Shown: positions 48,160 through 59,514 of the stretch, piece after piece
Position numbering within the stretch: position 1 is the stretch's first letter
How the letters are laid out: each line of letters opens with the position of its first letter
Source: Hyparrhenia diplandra
Taxonomy: Eukaryota; Streptophyta; Magnoliopsida; Poales; Poaceae
Assembly (NCBI GenBank): GCA_015847255.1
Contig: JADLZK010007379.1
Coordinates: forward strand, 1-64,000
Direction of reading: 5' to 3'
DNA length: 64,000 bases
Notes under the pieces: model-generated
What the model was told of the DNA's origin: nothing
The model's database searches: none
Seen by the model: the letters and a program-made list of their open reading frames with translations, nothing else
Made by a program: the position numbers and the translations under genes

Positions 48160-48762
48160 CTAGTTTATGATAACGGAGAGGAGCTATCTACTCTACTCCG
48201 CGCCAGTAGAAACAACAAACAAGAACTGAAGTGCGCACGTACTCCACTAGATCGAGTGGTGCCGCGCGCTATGATGACGGCGACGCGCAACTGCAGCAAA
48301 CAAGGCCGGCAAATCGGCAATGATCGGGGACGTGGACTTTAATTTACACGCGCGCGGGGATTACGTCCAAAAGCGCGCGTTAATCATTTTCATTAAGCTG
48401 CTCCTGTCCCCTGCCTACCTGAAACCACAACCTGACCATTATCCTGCTGCTTGGCCACATCATATCATGCAAGGCCTTTTATTTTAGTTAAGAATGACTC
48501 GTCTCGATCGCCTGACCCTGCCTGTGACTAATTAAATCAAATGAAAGCTTGGATTTGGAGGGGAAAAAAGTAGGCTTTAGTTTTTTTCCCCCTATAATAT
48601 TTTGACTTTTTTTTATATGTACTCGTACTGTATATAGGAAGAGGAAATTAAAAACAAGCTTTAGACATATGTAAATGTGCAGAGGATATCTCCATACAAA
48701 TAAACATGATGCTTTTTAAGCATGACATCATAAATGACTTTCATGCATCATCAGCTCTGAAA
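48160..48762 (+). repeat. Non-coding duplicated segment, copy 2 (empty site)
   Basis: Sister of 39788-40642 in the same orientation, 8.4 kb away, lacking the MITE. Small differences include GTACTCCACTAGATCG for CATACTCCACTGGATCG and an extra CATATCAT before GCAAGGCC. It lies on the other side of EF-Ts from copy 1, so the duplication spans or flanks that gene. Confidence 0.85.
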
Positions 48763-49536
48763 TTACTATGGCAATTCTCTAATCTAAAAGCAACAATATA
48801 TACTTTTTTTGCTATCAAAACTTTACAATATATACTTTTTGTATAAAAACAAGATGACATGTTTTGCTCTAAGCATGCACAACTAGCTAGCGACTAATAA
48901 ATATCTCCTTTTGGTCACCACTTTCCATGTGACAAGTTTATTTTTCTTATTTAGTGCTCTGTTATAAAAACATTCTGCTTTAAAATGACACCATTAGAAC
49001 CAGCAAGCAACAACTATATGCCCCTAAAGTTGTTGCTGCCAAAGCCATGACTGGCGGTTCTAGTTTTCAGGTGATTGTCTAGTGCATGCTCAAGCACGTC
49101 AAGGAAGGCCGGCAAAATTTAACCAGACTTGTAAATTAGTCTCGAAAATTGGTTTTAATGCTCCTCAATCCTTGTGAGATGCACTTGAACTTACATATAA
49201 ACCGAGCATTACACACACTAAGCTGCTTTTGAATAAACTGGTCGGTACATACATTTAATACATAGCACACAATCGTGATCGTTATCATCAAGACTGAAAA
49301 CCCTTCAGGTACGTTGACAGACAACCGAAAGCTTGCACAGATACAGTCACTATCGTCGCGAAGCCATGCTTCGGCCTCACAGAGTAAACCACAATGTGGC
49401 CAGGTGGGCTACCTATCACCTCAACACTGAACATGCAGCCATTGTCGGTGCACGGAGAGGCAGGCCATGTCAGCGTTCAAGTCGGTCAAGGTTATTAAAA
49501 ACACAGAGAGAGCCAGAATTCCCACACGCGAGCCAC
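48763..49536. other. Intergenic AT-rich spacer
   Basis: No gene or delimited element recognised between the duplicated segment and the first of two MITEs. Confidence 0.4.
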
Positions 49537-49810
49537 GTTTAGTTGGCTAAGTTTTGCCAAAGTTTTGCAAATTTTTAGACTCTCTCTCCATCACATCACA
49601 TTAAATACACCAAAAGACATATGTTCGGAGTATTAAATGTAGGTAAAAAAAATAACTAATTACACAGTTTAGATGTACATTGCGAGACGATTCTTTTGAG
49701 TCTAGTTACCCCATGTTTGGATAATATTTACCACTAACAAACTAAAGCGTCTTTGCGGTGTAGTATGGGAGTTCGAACAGTGCTTTTGGCAAAACTTTAG
49801 CCAACTAAAC
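49537..49810. mobile_element. 274-bp MITE, GTTTAGTTGGCTAA family
   Basis: Inverted ends GTTTAGTTGGCTAA(A)GTTTTGCC at 49537 and on the complement from 49810. The interior has CACATTAAATACACC, AATAACTAATTACACAG and GCGAGACGATTCTTTTGAG. These phrases are shared with elements at 28440, 49916 and 58746, so this is a multi-copy family in the window. Superfamily not assigned. Confidence 0.8.
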
Positions 49811-49915
49811 GAGCCTTCGGGGACCCTGAATCTGACTATCTGAGACCGGGAACTCCGCCGTAGTGCATGTGCATTGCAGTCCAACACGCTGCATGTGCAT
49901 TGCAGTCCAACGCGT

Positions 49916-50193
49916 GGGTGTGTTTAGTTCATGAAAAGCAAACCCGAAAAGTGCTACAGTATCCGTCACATCAAATCTTTTAACGCATGCATGAAGCACT
50001 AAATATAGATAAATAAAAAAACTGATTGCCAGTTTGGCTGAAAAAGCGAGACGGATCTTTTAAACCTAATTAGTTCATGGTTGGACAATAATTACCAAAT
50101 ACAAACGAAAAGTCTTCTGATGGCAATTTCAACCCAAAACATTTCAACCCAAAACATTTCAGCGGTAGGCTCCACTGGTCACTAAACACACCC
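49916..50193. mobile_element. 278-bp MITE, GGGTGTGTTTAGT ends
   Basis: Perfect 13-bp terminal inverted repeats GGGTGTGTTTAGT. The interior (CACTAAATATAGATAAA, GCGAGACGGATCTTTTAAACC, AATTAGTTCATGGTTGGACAA) is a diverged relative of the neighbouring MITE. It lies in the 3' flank of ARV1. Confidence 0.8.
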
Positions 50194-50664
50194 AGGAAGC
50201 GAAATTTTCATAGGTAATAATGTCGATAGAACCGACAAAGCAGAACACAATGGTAACAGCCTAATACAATAGATCCTTGCTTTGATGCATTCTTTCGTGA
50301 ACAAGAGATGCTGTGCTGAGGCTACGTAGGCCGTTGGTAGGATAAAAGGGACCAAGTACCAACAACACAACACTGCAGCTACTACCGACGAGTAAAGATG
50401 ACATATCTGTCTTTGCCGTAAGTACAACATGGAAAAGATTGCTCAACAACCGGTGCAGGGCTGTTCAGCATGGTCCTACAGCTCAACAACTCACAGGAAG
50501 GAGGGGGGAGAGACAAGACAACGCAGTCAAAGAGTCCGTCGGAAATAATTAGCCAAAATCAGAGCTCATCATCAGGGCACATTATACCTAGACGGCTAGA
50601 CATCACTAGAAGCACCAGGACGATCCATGCTTGAAGCTCGAGGATGATCTGGACGAGTTCAGGC

Positions 50665-53354
50665 TCATGGCGTTCCAAGGATCCATCGCTGGGTCAAGTA
50701 TTTTGCTGCATGTGCTAGTAAGCAGACGGCAAAACAGTGGGCTTTTGGAAACTGTGAAACAACTGCAAAGAAAAGGTTGCTCAGTTCACACAACATTGAA
50801 CAGGTTTACTGCTGTTCGGCAAAAGAAATATAATTTACACCTAAATAAAAAGAAATAGAACATTCACAGTTTTAGTAAAAAAGGAAACCATCAATCGCCC
50901 CAAGTAACAAAACTCTAGAAGACATGAACTTGTAGATGCTGATAGCAAGACCAGGATCTATCAAACAATTATACAGGAAATAAAGGGCATGCCATAGAAT
51001 TGATCATTTGACGTCAGAACTAAGGACACATGTCTGATCCCATCAGTATAGATCTTGGTTACAGAAAGGCCCTTTCCATCTAACCATGGCATATATGTTT
51101 GTATGGGAAAATGGAAGCATTAATAGAAGAAAAAAAAACTCTATGTGTTAGTTGATGCTCCATGAATGTTATTGATGTGTAAGTATCATAACAGCCAGAA
51201 AACGTCTAGGGAATACTTAGATAAATGTTTCAATTTATGTTCTGCGAGAAGCTTGAAGTTACCAAGGCAATTGTTAATGTATATATGCATCCTACTGACT
51301 AGAAAACATTAGGAGAATGAATATATTCATGGGAAAAATGTGCAGTGTTGTGTACCTCTCAGGGCTACAACATTTGATGACAGAACAAACATTTCAACAA
51401 TGAATATAACAGATGATGGAAACTCCCAAACCTGCAAATATCCATACTCAATTCAGAAAGAATAAAATGACAGGTATGCTTAGAAGAGAAACAATTAATA
51501 CATAAAAATCTTTTATACCATCATTGTGAAAAGAAACAACTTGAAGTAGCTTGAAATGATGACAGCGAACAGAACATCCCTATACCTGAATAATAAAAAC
51601 GTTATCACGATTAAAATAAGAAGTACTAAATCTGTAAATACAACAGAAATGAACTATGAGACTATTGGACTGTTACATGATCTCTGCTAGCTGCATACAC
51701 TCCAGGGCCCATTCATAGCAACAAATGTTTTATTCTAACATGAAGAGGACTTGTCTTACTAGTCGTACCTTATAACATCGAAAAGATAATTTGAGAATAA
51801 ATCGCACTCCCAGGAGTAACATGATCATAAATATGATGTTTCCCAACAATGCATCACCAATAACCTGGAGAGCAACAAAATATTGGGCACACTGCTATGA
51901 CAATGTGCACTTAAAAAATATTTTAATGCTGTTAATTGTAATCACCTCAGTGCAATTGGAAAATGTTGAGAAAATACTCCTGGAAGAAGCTCCATCAGCT
52001 CTGTTTCCTTTCGAAAAAAAGATATTCTGACTTGCATAGTTATGGACTGTTCAAGTTGGGCACATAGTTCATGGTAACCAAAATCAAAGTAAAGATTTAT
52101 GAATTCTAAGGATACATGCGTCAAGAACAATATGTATCAAAGTAGACCGGTAAAGTATTCCCTGCAAACCAGAATAGAACAGGCACATTAGAAAAATAAT
52201 CAAATTATACATGGACATGAAAACGTACCCACCAAATAAGTTATTGAAGGGAAGGAATGAAATCACTACAAGATGAGAGCAGATTACAACAAGATTTGCC
52301 AAACTACTCATCTAAAACCTATACGAATAGAAAACAATTTTTTATGCTAAATTGGTTCTTGTATGCTGTTGTGAAGGATCAGAAAGTCACAAAAGGCTGA
52401 AGTGTCAGTGAAACAGAAATGCCATCAATCGCAAAAGGCAGAAAGCAAAGCTTCAGTTTTCCAAGCCGAAGCATGGGAATTATTGAGTAAATGGAACGGG
52501 GCACAGCATTGATGATGTTTATTGTTACCATCCTGATTGCTTGTGTTACTCCACAAGATAAAATTGAAGTGGAAAAACTGAAGAAGTAAATGCTTTACTT
52601 TAATGTAGAAAGAGAGCACTCCTGGATCTTGGCAATTCAGCATGAATAACGATGACCAAACCATATTTAGCCTCATCCATACAGTAACTACTCAATAAGT
52701 GGGCATCTCCAGTAACAATTGTTTCACACAGATTAGGTAAGGCAAGTGAAAGTGAAATGCATAAGAAAAGGTGGTATTCTATGTTTGGTGTATGAGCCAA
52801 ACTCAATTTGATGTTTGCAGGAATGTGAGACAGCAACCAGAGTCGGCCTGGAAAGCATAAACTAGTACCTTGTCAACAGATGATCCCATGCTCAGCTTAT
52901 TAAACAGAACATGGCGGTACGCCCTCGTCTTGTGCAGGACGAGATCAATCAAGATGATCTAGAAAGGGACAAGCAGATGTCAACACTTGGGTCAACCATT
53001 CAAGGGTGCAGCTAACACATCCGAAACTAGTACAAAGCTGTAAGGCATGGTTTATCAATCACTGTACCATGAACTCGCACTCGATGTAGGGATCAGCAAC
53101 AGCCTTGCACTTATCCTAGTAGGCACAACAAAGGTAATAGTATTCACAATTCAGAGAGTTAGACGGATCACAAGCAGGAATCAAAACGGATTACACGAGT
53201 GGTGCAGGGGACTCGTGACGCCAGGGGCACTCGCGTGGCTTACGCATTTCATCAAGCGGATGTTGCCCGGGGAGTACTGCACGAAGAGCGTCTTCACGCG
53301 CCCGCCGCAGCCAACGCAGCGCGGGCCCTCCCCTGCCGCCTGCGCATCGCCCAT
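50665..53354 (-). CDS. ARV1: ARV1 family protein (ER lipid/sterol homeostasis)
   Basis: Nine exons on the minus strand: 53244-53354, 53068-53115, 52869-52958, 52116-52161, 51946-52030, 51769-51864, 51519-51585, 51356-51431, 50665-50762; about 237 residues. The N-terminal ARV1 homology domain shows two CxxC pairs (CVGC, CDKC) around VKTLFVQYSPGNIRLMK and ADPYIECEFM, followed by IILIDLVLHKTRAYRHVLFN. The hydrophobic segments LGNIIFMIMLLLGVRFILKL, VLFAVIISSYFKLFLF and SSVIFIVEMFVLS fit its multi-pass ER membrane topology. ARV1 acts in sterol trafficking and GPI-precursor metabolism. Two lesions, both extra bases in T runs of the coding strand: the A7 at 52014-52020 should be five, and the A4 at 51781-51784 should be three. 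With these, all nine exon phases agree. It runs in the same direction as HDH, about 1.1 kb downstream of it. Confidence 0.85.
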
Positions 53355-54500
53355 CGGTGATTCCTTCCGCCGCCGCCCAGCCTACCGCGCGCGGTCCAGG
53401 CCCAGTCTACCGGCTCCGCCCTATCCCACCGGCCGCCACCGCCGTTGAGCTCCGGATCGGCACGGCGGAGTGGTTGTCTGGTTGACCCAGTGTTGGAGCC
53501 TAGTGGCTGGTGCTGCGTTCTCACAGATATAGGCTTGCCGGCAGGTGCGCACTGGCGGACGGCCAGGTCGCGGTCGCCGGCGGGCTGGTGGCCTGGTCAG
53601 CTGGTGCCCGCTCTGCGGCTCCTACTCTGGTAGGATGGTCGTCTGCCGCGGTGCCTCCCTGGCAGCCTGGGCGGCTGACCGATCCTGCGCGCCGCCGGCC
53701 CCGACCGGCGTTCGGCCAGAGACGTCAGGTCCGGCGCGGAGGCGGAGGCGGAGGGAGGCCTCGGTGTGCCGGCAGACCCGTTGCGCCGCACCGGAGTCAG
53801 GTTGGGCCGATGGCGTGAGGCAGTTTCACCCTTTGTTGGGCTTTTCAACCGTCGCCTTGAAATGGTCGCGGTCCATAATATTTGGATAATGAGAAAAAAT
53901 ACTTGATACTTCCCATGTCCCGATATATATTGTATAAAAATATATATTTAGAAAATTCAAACAACAATAGTTTAGAAGAAGTACTTTGATTACTTTTTTT
54001 TGGTGAAATCATTTAATCTCTGAAATATCGATGTAGTTTAATTTAACCCATCAAACCGGCTTTAAAACCAATTAGTTTGGTGTTGAAACAGTTTAGGTTA
54101 TACAATATCCAAATTTATACATTGAGTGAGACGAAATAGACTTTCTTTTGCATGTGATTCAAATGAAAATCTCTTTGCTCGATTCTTCTTTTCCATCAAA
54201 ATCTTATACATGTCAGGCTGTTTGAAACACATTGGATGCATATGCACAATCCAAAAGTAGCGCAGAAGCAACTAGGGGAATAACTAATTCGAGAACAATA
54301 CATATCAAAAAAGTTCTGCTCAGTTTATTCGATAAACATATCAGAGTGCAATGAGCATTATTTGTTGTACAAGTTGAAACGCCTCTTTCTAACATTCCAG
54401 AGCCTGTTTGGACGACATCAATAGTTCAGTTCCGTAGGAACAGGGAAGAATTCCAACAACCCACATTGAGTTTGAACATTACAACGGGTCACGACAGCAG
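53355..54500. other. ARV1 upstream region / HDH 3' flank
   Basis: 53355-53830 is GC-rich, presumably promoter and leader of the minus-strand ARV1 gene; large frames there are compositional. 53880-54400 is AT-rich, with a segment near 53905-53990 resembling an eroded Stowaway element (CCCATGTCCCGATATAT). The right end should include the HDH 3' untranslated region. Confidence 0.4.
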
Positions 54501-57500
54501 CTATACGGTTACAGTGGCCTCAACCTCTTGCAATCTGAGGGTAACGGCTCTCTTGTGCGCCTCTAGCCCTTCCACTTCGGCCATCTTCGCAACATATGGA
54601 CCCAGCTTTCTCAGTCCTTCCTCTGTCAGGGATTGGACAGTAATGTATTTGAGGAAAGAGTTCAGTGATACACCACTGTACATCCTCGCGTAACCATAGG
54701 TTGGAAGGACATGGTTTGTTCCACTTGCATAATCGCCCACGCTCTCTGGGGTCCATTGTCCCAAGAAAACTGACCCTGAAATATGGAAACCAAATATTCA
54801 GATCAAGAATTTGAGATAGATGTGCCAAGGGGTCACATCTGCATGAAGATCAATGTGAGCACACCAAAGCTAATGACGAAAATATGCCTACCTGCATTCT
54901 CAACGAGCTCCTCCCACTGCTCAGCATCCTTAACATTGATGATCAAATGCTCAGGGGCATACAGATTTGAAAATGATAGCGCCTGCAAAAAGCAGAAACA
55001 AATGTCAAATTTCCTCGGAAATATTCAGCAGAATTGGGAGGCACTGAGGTCACAGTAGAATGGTGATGCACTTAAAACACAAATGGGCAGCATAGATGCA
55101 TCCATTGCAGGAAGCAAGGGTGGAGAATTACCTCAACCATATCTTTGGCGAACACAGTGAAGCTGTGGCTAAGTGCTTTTGAAGCAAATTCACCTCTTGG
55201 AAGTGCGTTGCACTGTTTGCTAACTTCTGCCTCAATGGCACCCAAATCAACACCATCTCCAGCAATAACTAGAACAACCTGACTATCTGGACCATGTTCT
55301 GCCTACAAATTCAGTTTTTTAAATAGCAAACATGAACAGCATTTAGCAATGCAGATCAGATCAAGGCAACAAATAGAATACCTGAGATAGCAGATCAGCA
55401 GCAACATGAACTGGGTTTGCGTATTTATCAGCAATGACTAAAACTTCAGAAGGGCCGGCAGGCATGTCTATCGATACCATAGCTTCACTGTTCTGCAGTC
55501 AAAGAAGAATTAGAACCACAAAAACAACTGAATACTGAAAAGATGTCTTGGCAAAAAAGATAATGCTAAACTTTGACAACGAAAGAAGAACAAACCTGAA
55601 GAATCATTTTGGCAGCTGTTACATACTGGTTACCAGGCCCAAAAATCTTCTCAACCTGTAGACACAGTAACAAAGTTACCAAAAGTTACGTGATCGAATC
55701 AGAGTACATAGCCAATACAGAAAAACATAAATAATTGTTGTGGAACTTGGGGAGTCAACATCTCCATACATTAAGGCCTTTTTTGGGTGTATTCAGTTTG
55801 ACATTAATCCACATGTGTTGGGGTGGATTGGAGTGGACCTTTAATTAAATTACACCCCAATCCACCCCAACAATGTGGATTGATGCCAAACCGAATAAAT
55901 CCAAACAAGGCCTAACAGTTGTTTTGGGTATAGTTGAAAGGACTAAGAGCAGGGCATGCCTAGTAAAAACGCTGCAGTTTATTAAGTTCTATTACAAGAA
56001 TTATTTAACAAGCAATGGAATATATTAAATAAAGGCCAGTATATAGATACAAATCGCTACTGATTTTAAGCATGTAATCGATAGGTTTATATACTTCAAA
56101 TACCTTTGGGCACAACGCAGTTCCCCATGCCATTGCTGAGATTGCCTGAAGTAAACAACATTAAGAGCACTGAACAAAATAATGAAGCTTAAGACCATCT
56201 CAAAATATTCTAGTACCTGAGCTCCTCCTGCTTTCAATATGTGTGTTACACCAGATTTCTTTGCACAGTAAAGAACCTCCTGCAGGAAACAAGAAAAGTA
56301 TATAGTGCTCTTGATCAACAATTATTAAGAATACTGGTGCAGTTTCTTGTCCCTCAATTGTACCTTGCATATGCTACCATCACGGCTAGGTGGTGTGGCA
56401 AGAACAATAATTTTGCATCCAGCAATCTGTGCAGGCTGGCAGAAAGAGGAACTATATGAAGATCTTCAAATAGTGAATTAGTTCAATTAATTCAGTTGAG
56501 AGGACTTGAGTAGAGGCAAGCATACCACAGCAAGCATCAATGCAGTCGAAGGCAAGACTGCAGTGCCACCTGGGACATACAGCCCGACAGAACCAATGCA
56601 TCTTGTTATTCTCTTGCATCTTACCCCCTTCACATATTCACAAAAAGGGCATACACAATTAATGTAGAGCCTATAGAAAAGGTGAAACTTTATAAATGGA
56701 AACATTGAGGCATCTCTTACTTTCATATTTTCAACTGTCTTCTCAGGTAATTTTTGTGAAACATGAAAGGCATATATATTGTCATATGCAACATCGAAGG
56801 CTTCCTTCACAGCTGGATCAAGCTACAGTGTTTATGTAGGTAAGACAACCAAACTCATGCAGCAAATGGGGGGAAACAACACATACATAAGCACCATTCG
56901 CAGTTAAAAAATAAAGTTATTGTCATCAGATACACATATTGGTAAGGATTAGCATGCTCTGATTGCAAGAAGCTAAAGCCTAGAGTTGCAAGATGCTATT
57001 GAATAAATAAGCAACTAATAATATTATAACATATTGTCGAAGATAAACATGCTCAACACTGCATGGATATGTATCACTTCAGACCAGAAGTCTAAAGAGA
57101 TGTATGTAACAGCATGGTGTGGGGAGCAACATCAAATTTTTACCTACTACATGATTTGAACTAATGAAATTGTAGAACTCAGTTGCAGATAACAGGACAG
57201 TTACCTCTGCATCTGGAAGATCGCTAACACGAACGACAACATCATCGAGGGTGACCTTGTCAAACTTTTCTGTGTAGCTGGGAAAGCCAAACCCCACCCA
57301 GAAAATTTAGCATAAACTCCCACAAAAAAGGACAACCATAACAGCAACACTTACTGTTTAACTGCTGCATCACCTCTGACACGGACATCCTCAACGATTG
57401 GATTCACCTAATTGCACAGGGATAGAATCCCATAGCTATCACTATCAGACTATGAAATGAAACGGTACTGGACTTGAATGCCATGAGAATCCCGCTGTCA

Positions 57501-57830
57501 TCTCACCGTGCCAAATATGGACGAGAAATCGATCCGGGGACGAGCCTTGAGGCTGCTAACCTCGGCGTCGCTGAGCTCGGATAGCCTGTATGACTTCATC
57601 GCGCTACTGGTAGTTAACCCTGAAAACCAGGAAGAAATGAGCGATTCCAAGAAACGGAGTCCAACAAACCTTAGGAACTCGTGGCTGGCAGCGACAGGAC
57701 AGCAAACCAAGAAGCACGCACCTCTGAATTTGAGCACTCGGTCAGGGGAAAGGCGGAGGCCAGAACAGAAGCCAATCCTAGTGCTCCCAACGAGCGGCGT
57801 CGGCGCCGGCGGAGCCCGAAAGCTGCTCAT
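54501..57830 (-). CDS. HDH: Histidinol dehydrogenase, chloroplastic (EC 1.1.1.23)
   Basis: Fourteen exons: 57722-57830, 57507-57619, 57355-57407, 57205-57277, 56721-56822, 56526-56627, 56364-56435, 56217-56279, 56104-56145, 55596-55655, 55382-55492, 55132-55302, 54892-54982, 54501-54775. Every phase agrees; 1,437 bases, 478 residues, no lesion. It oxidises L-histidinol to L-histidine in two NAD-dependent steps, the last of histidine synthesis, in plastids. The N-terminal ~36 residues are a Ser/Arg/Pro-rich transit peptide. All active-site positions are present (E. coli equivalents): zinc ligands Q300/H303 (Q259/H262) in SQAEHGPD, D402 (D360) in GDYASGTNH and H461 (H419) in EGLEAH; catalytic E368/H369 (E326/H327) in YAPEHL, H409 (H367) and E456 (E414). 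GPGNQYVTAAK and SIDMPAGPSEVLVIAD are family hallmarks. A Tourist-like MITE lies in one intron, and another inverted-repeat element lies about 440 bp upstream of the ATG. Confidence 0.97.
55775..55912. mobile_element. Tourist-like MITE in an HDH intron
   Basis: Ends GGCCTTTTTTGG and, on the complement, GGCCTTGTTTGG, flanked by TAA on both sides: the target and terminal motif of PIF/Harbinger Tourist elements. The interior halves (AATCCACATGTGTTGGGGTGG / CCACCCCAACAATGTGGATT) pair into a long hairpin. It lies in the intron between the exons at 56104-56145 and 55596-55655, well clear of the splice sites. Confidence 0.85.
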
Positions 57831-58269
57831 CAACAGAGCGCGATTCAATTCTGGAGTAATATGAGTGTCAGAAGATACGAGGGGGAGGGCGGGCGAAAGT
57901 TGAACAGAAACTGAAATCGGCCAGAGAACCGAGGTAGAGGGAGGGAGACACGAACCACAGTGAGACGGCGGCAGGGTTCCTCCAGCTCCTCCAGCGCGGC
58001 TGCCGCCCAAGGATTTGACCAAGACTAGGGGCCTCCAGCCAGAATGATGTTGGAGAGTGGCGGACGAGCGGAACTGGAACTGGGAGTCGGACTGTCGGAG
58101 TCGAGACTCCTGCGGCTCCTGCGCGCTGCGTGCGGCGTGACGGCGTGACTGGGCAAGGCAAGCACCAGGCTGGGTGCGGCGGAACAAGTCACCAGGCACG
58201 CAGCCGCCGAGCCCTAGCTGATTTGTGATTTGTCTATGGGCCACAACTACGTGGGTCGCTATTTACAAA

Positions 58270-58592
58270 GGAAAAAGTCCACATTACCTCCCTCAATTTT
58301 CTCAAAAGTCCGCTTTTGCTCCTATCTATACCTATACCTACTAATAAAGAGAGGAAATTTCCGTCGTCTGCCCAAATTTCGTCCAGCCCTCAGGATCCAA
58401 TGGAGATACGAGTCATCCAACTAAGAGATGGACTCAGCTATTGTATACATATTTCTGTCATAAAAAAACAAATACGATTCAGCCTCTCGTCGCCGGTTTT
58501 AAAGTTGAGGGAGGGATTTTACCCGGTTTTAGAGTTATAGGAGTAAAAGTGGACTTTTGAGAAAATTGAGGGAGGTAATATGGACTTTTTCC
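58270..58592. mobile_element. 323-bp element with ~42-bp near-perfect inverted ends
   Basis: The left arm 58270-58311 begins GGAAAAAGTCCACATTACC and continues CTCCCTCAATTTTCTCAAAA. The right arm 58551-58592 is its inverse with one mismatch. The interior has no coding capacity. Arms this long relative to the element fit a foldback or Mutator-type MITE; the flanks (ATTTACAAA / ATGCAAACA) show no clear duplication. It lies about 440 bp upstream of the HDH start. Confidence 0.85.
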
Positions 58593-58745
58593 ATGCAAAC
58601 AACGACTCCTGTTCGGTTGGACTGAAACTAGCTGGGCTGGGCTGGCTTCGCTGTGCTCTCAGCCTATCAGCAGCATCTCCAGCCGAACGGCATAGGGCCA
58701 GCGTGGAAAGGCTTTACATCCATGGAATGGGGGAATGGGCCTAGG

Positions 58746-59013
58746 CCTTGTTTAGATTGATAAAATTTCTAACCTTTTTTCCACTTTCTCTGCCATCACA
58801 TCACATCACATTAAATACACCAAAAGGCGTATGTTTGGAGTATTAAATGTAGTTAAAAAAATAACTAATTACACAGTTTAGATGTACATTGCGAGACGAT
58901 TCTTTTGAGCCTAGTTCTCCATGGTAGGATGATATTTACTACTAACAAGCGAAACGTCTTCACGATTAATGCGATGTGACATGCGGTTATAAATTTTAGC
59001 AATCTAAACAAGG
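58746..59013. mobile_element. 268-bp MITE, CCTTGTTTAGATTG family
   Basis: Inverted ends CCTTGTTTAGATTGATAAAA and, on the complement from 59013, CCTTGTTTAGATTGCTAAAA. The interior is nearly identical to 49537-49810 over CACATTAAATACACCAAAAG, AATAACTAATTACACAG and GACGATTCTTTTGAG. It lies in the 3' flank of the coiled-coil gene. Confidence 0.85.
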
Positions 59014-59514
59014 TGCTAGTCTGTCCGTCGTTCAGATGCTGTTAGGATCGTTGTCGGTTCTCCAGCGGCCGATATATATATAGGATACTAAATTCACAAT
59101 TCATTAAATCCAGCAGCTGACAAGGCTACCAGATTTGCGGTTAATCATTAAAAATATTTATTTTAAAAAAACGGAAAGAAACTCGTCAACACAGGGGGGA
59201 TAGATAAATTTTATGCTTACAATGTGGCTAACATCTTCTCTGCTTGGTCTACAAGTGAGACAATCCAATACATCCTATTCTATGGCCTAGGCTGCTAACT
59301 AAACAAGTAACAAACCCTGGTTCTCTAACTAGCAAGCACGTGAGCACAATGCCATCTGTACATCATTGCAGATAGAAACAGCTACCACTTGCATTGCATA
59401 AGATCAGCAAGGTTGTTCATTCACTTGGTCTGCAACTGCAGGCGTGGAGCATGGATAAGCACATGAGGAACGTTAGCTACCAAGGGAGATCTCATCACCA
59501 TACTGCGTCCTCAT

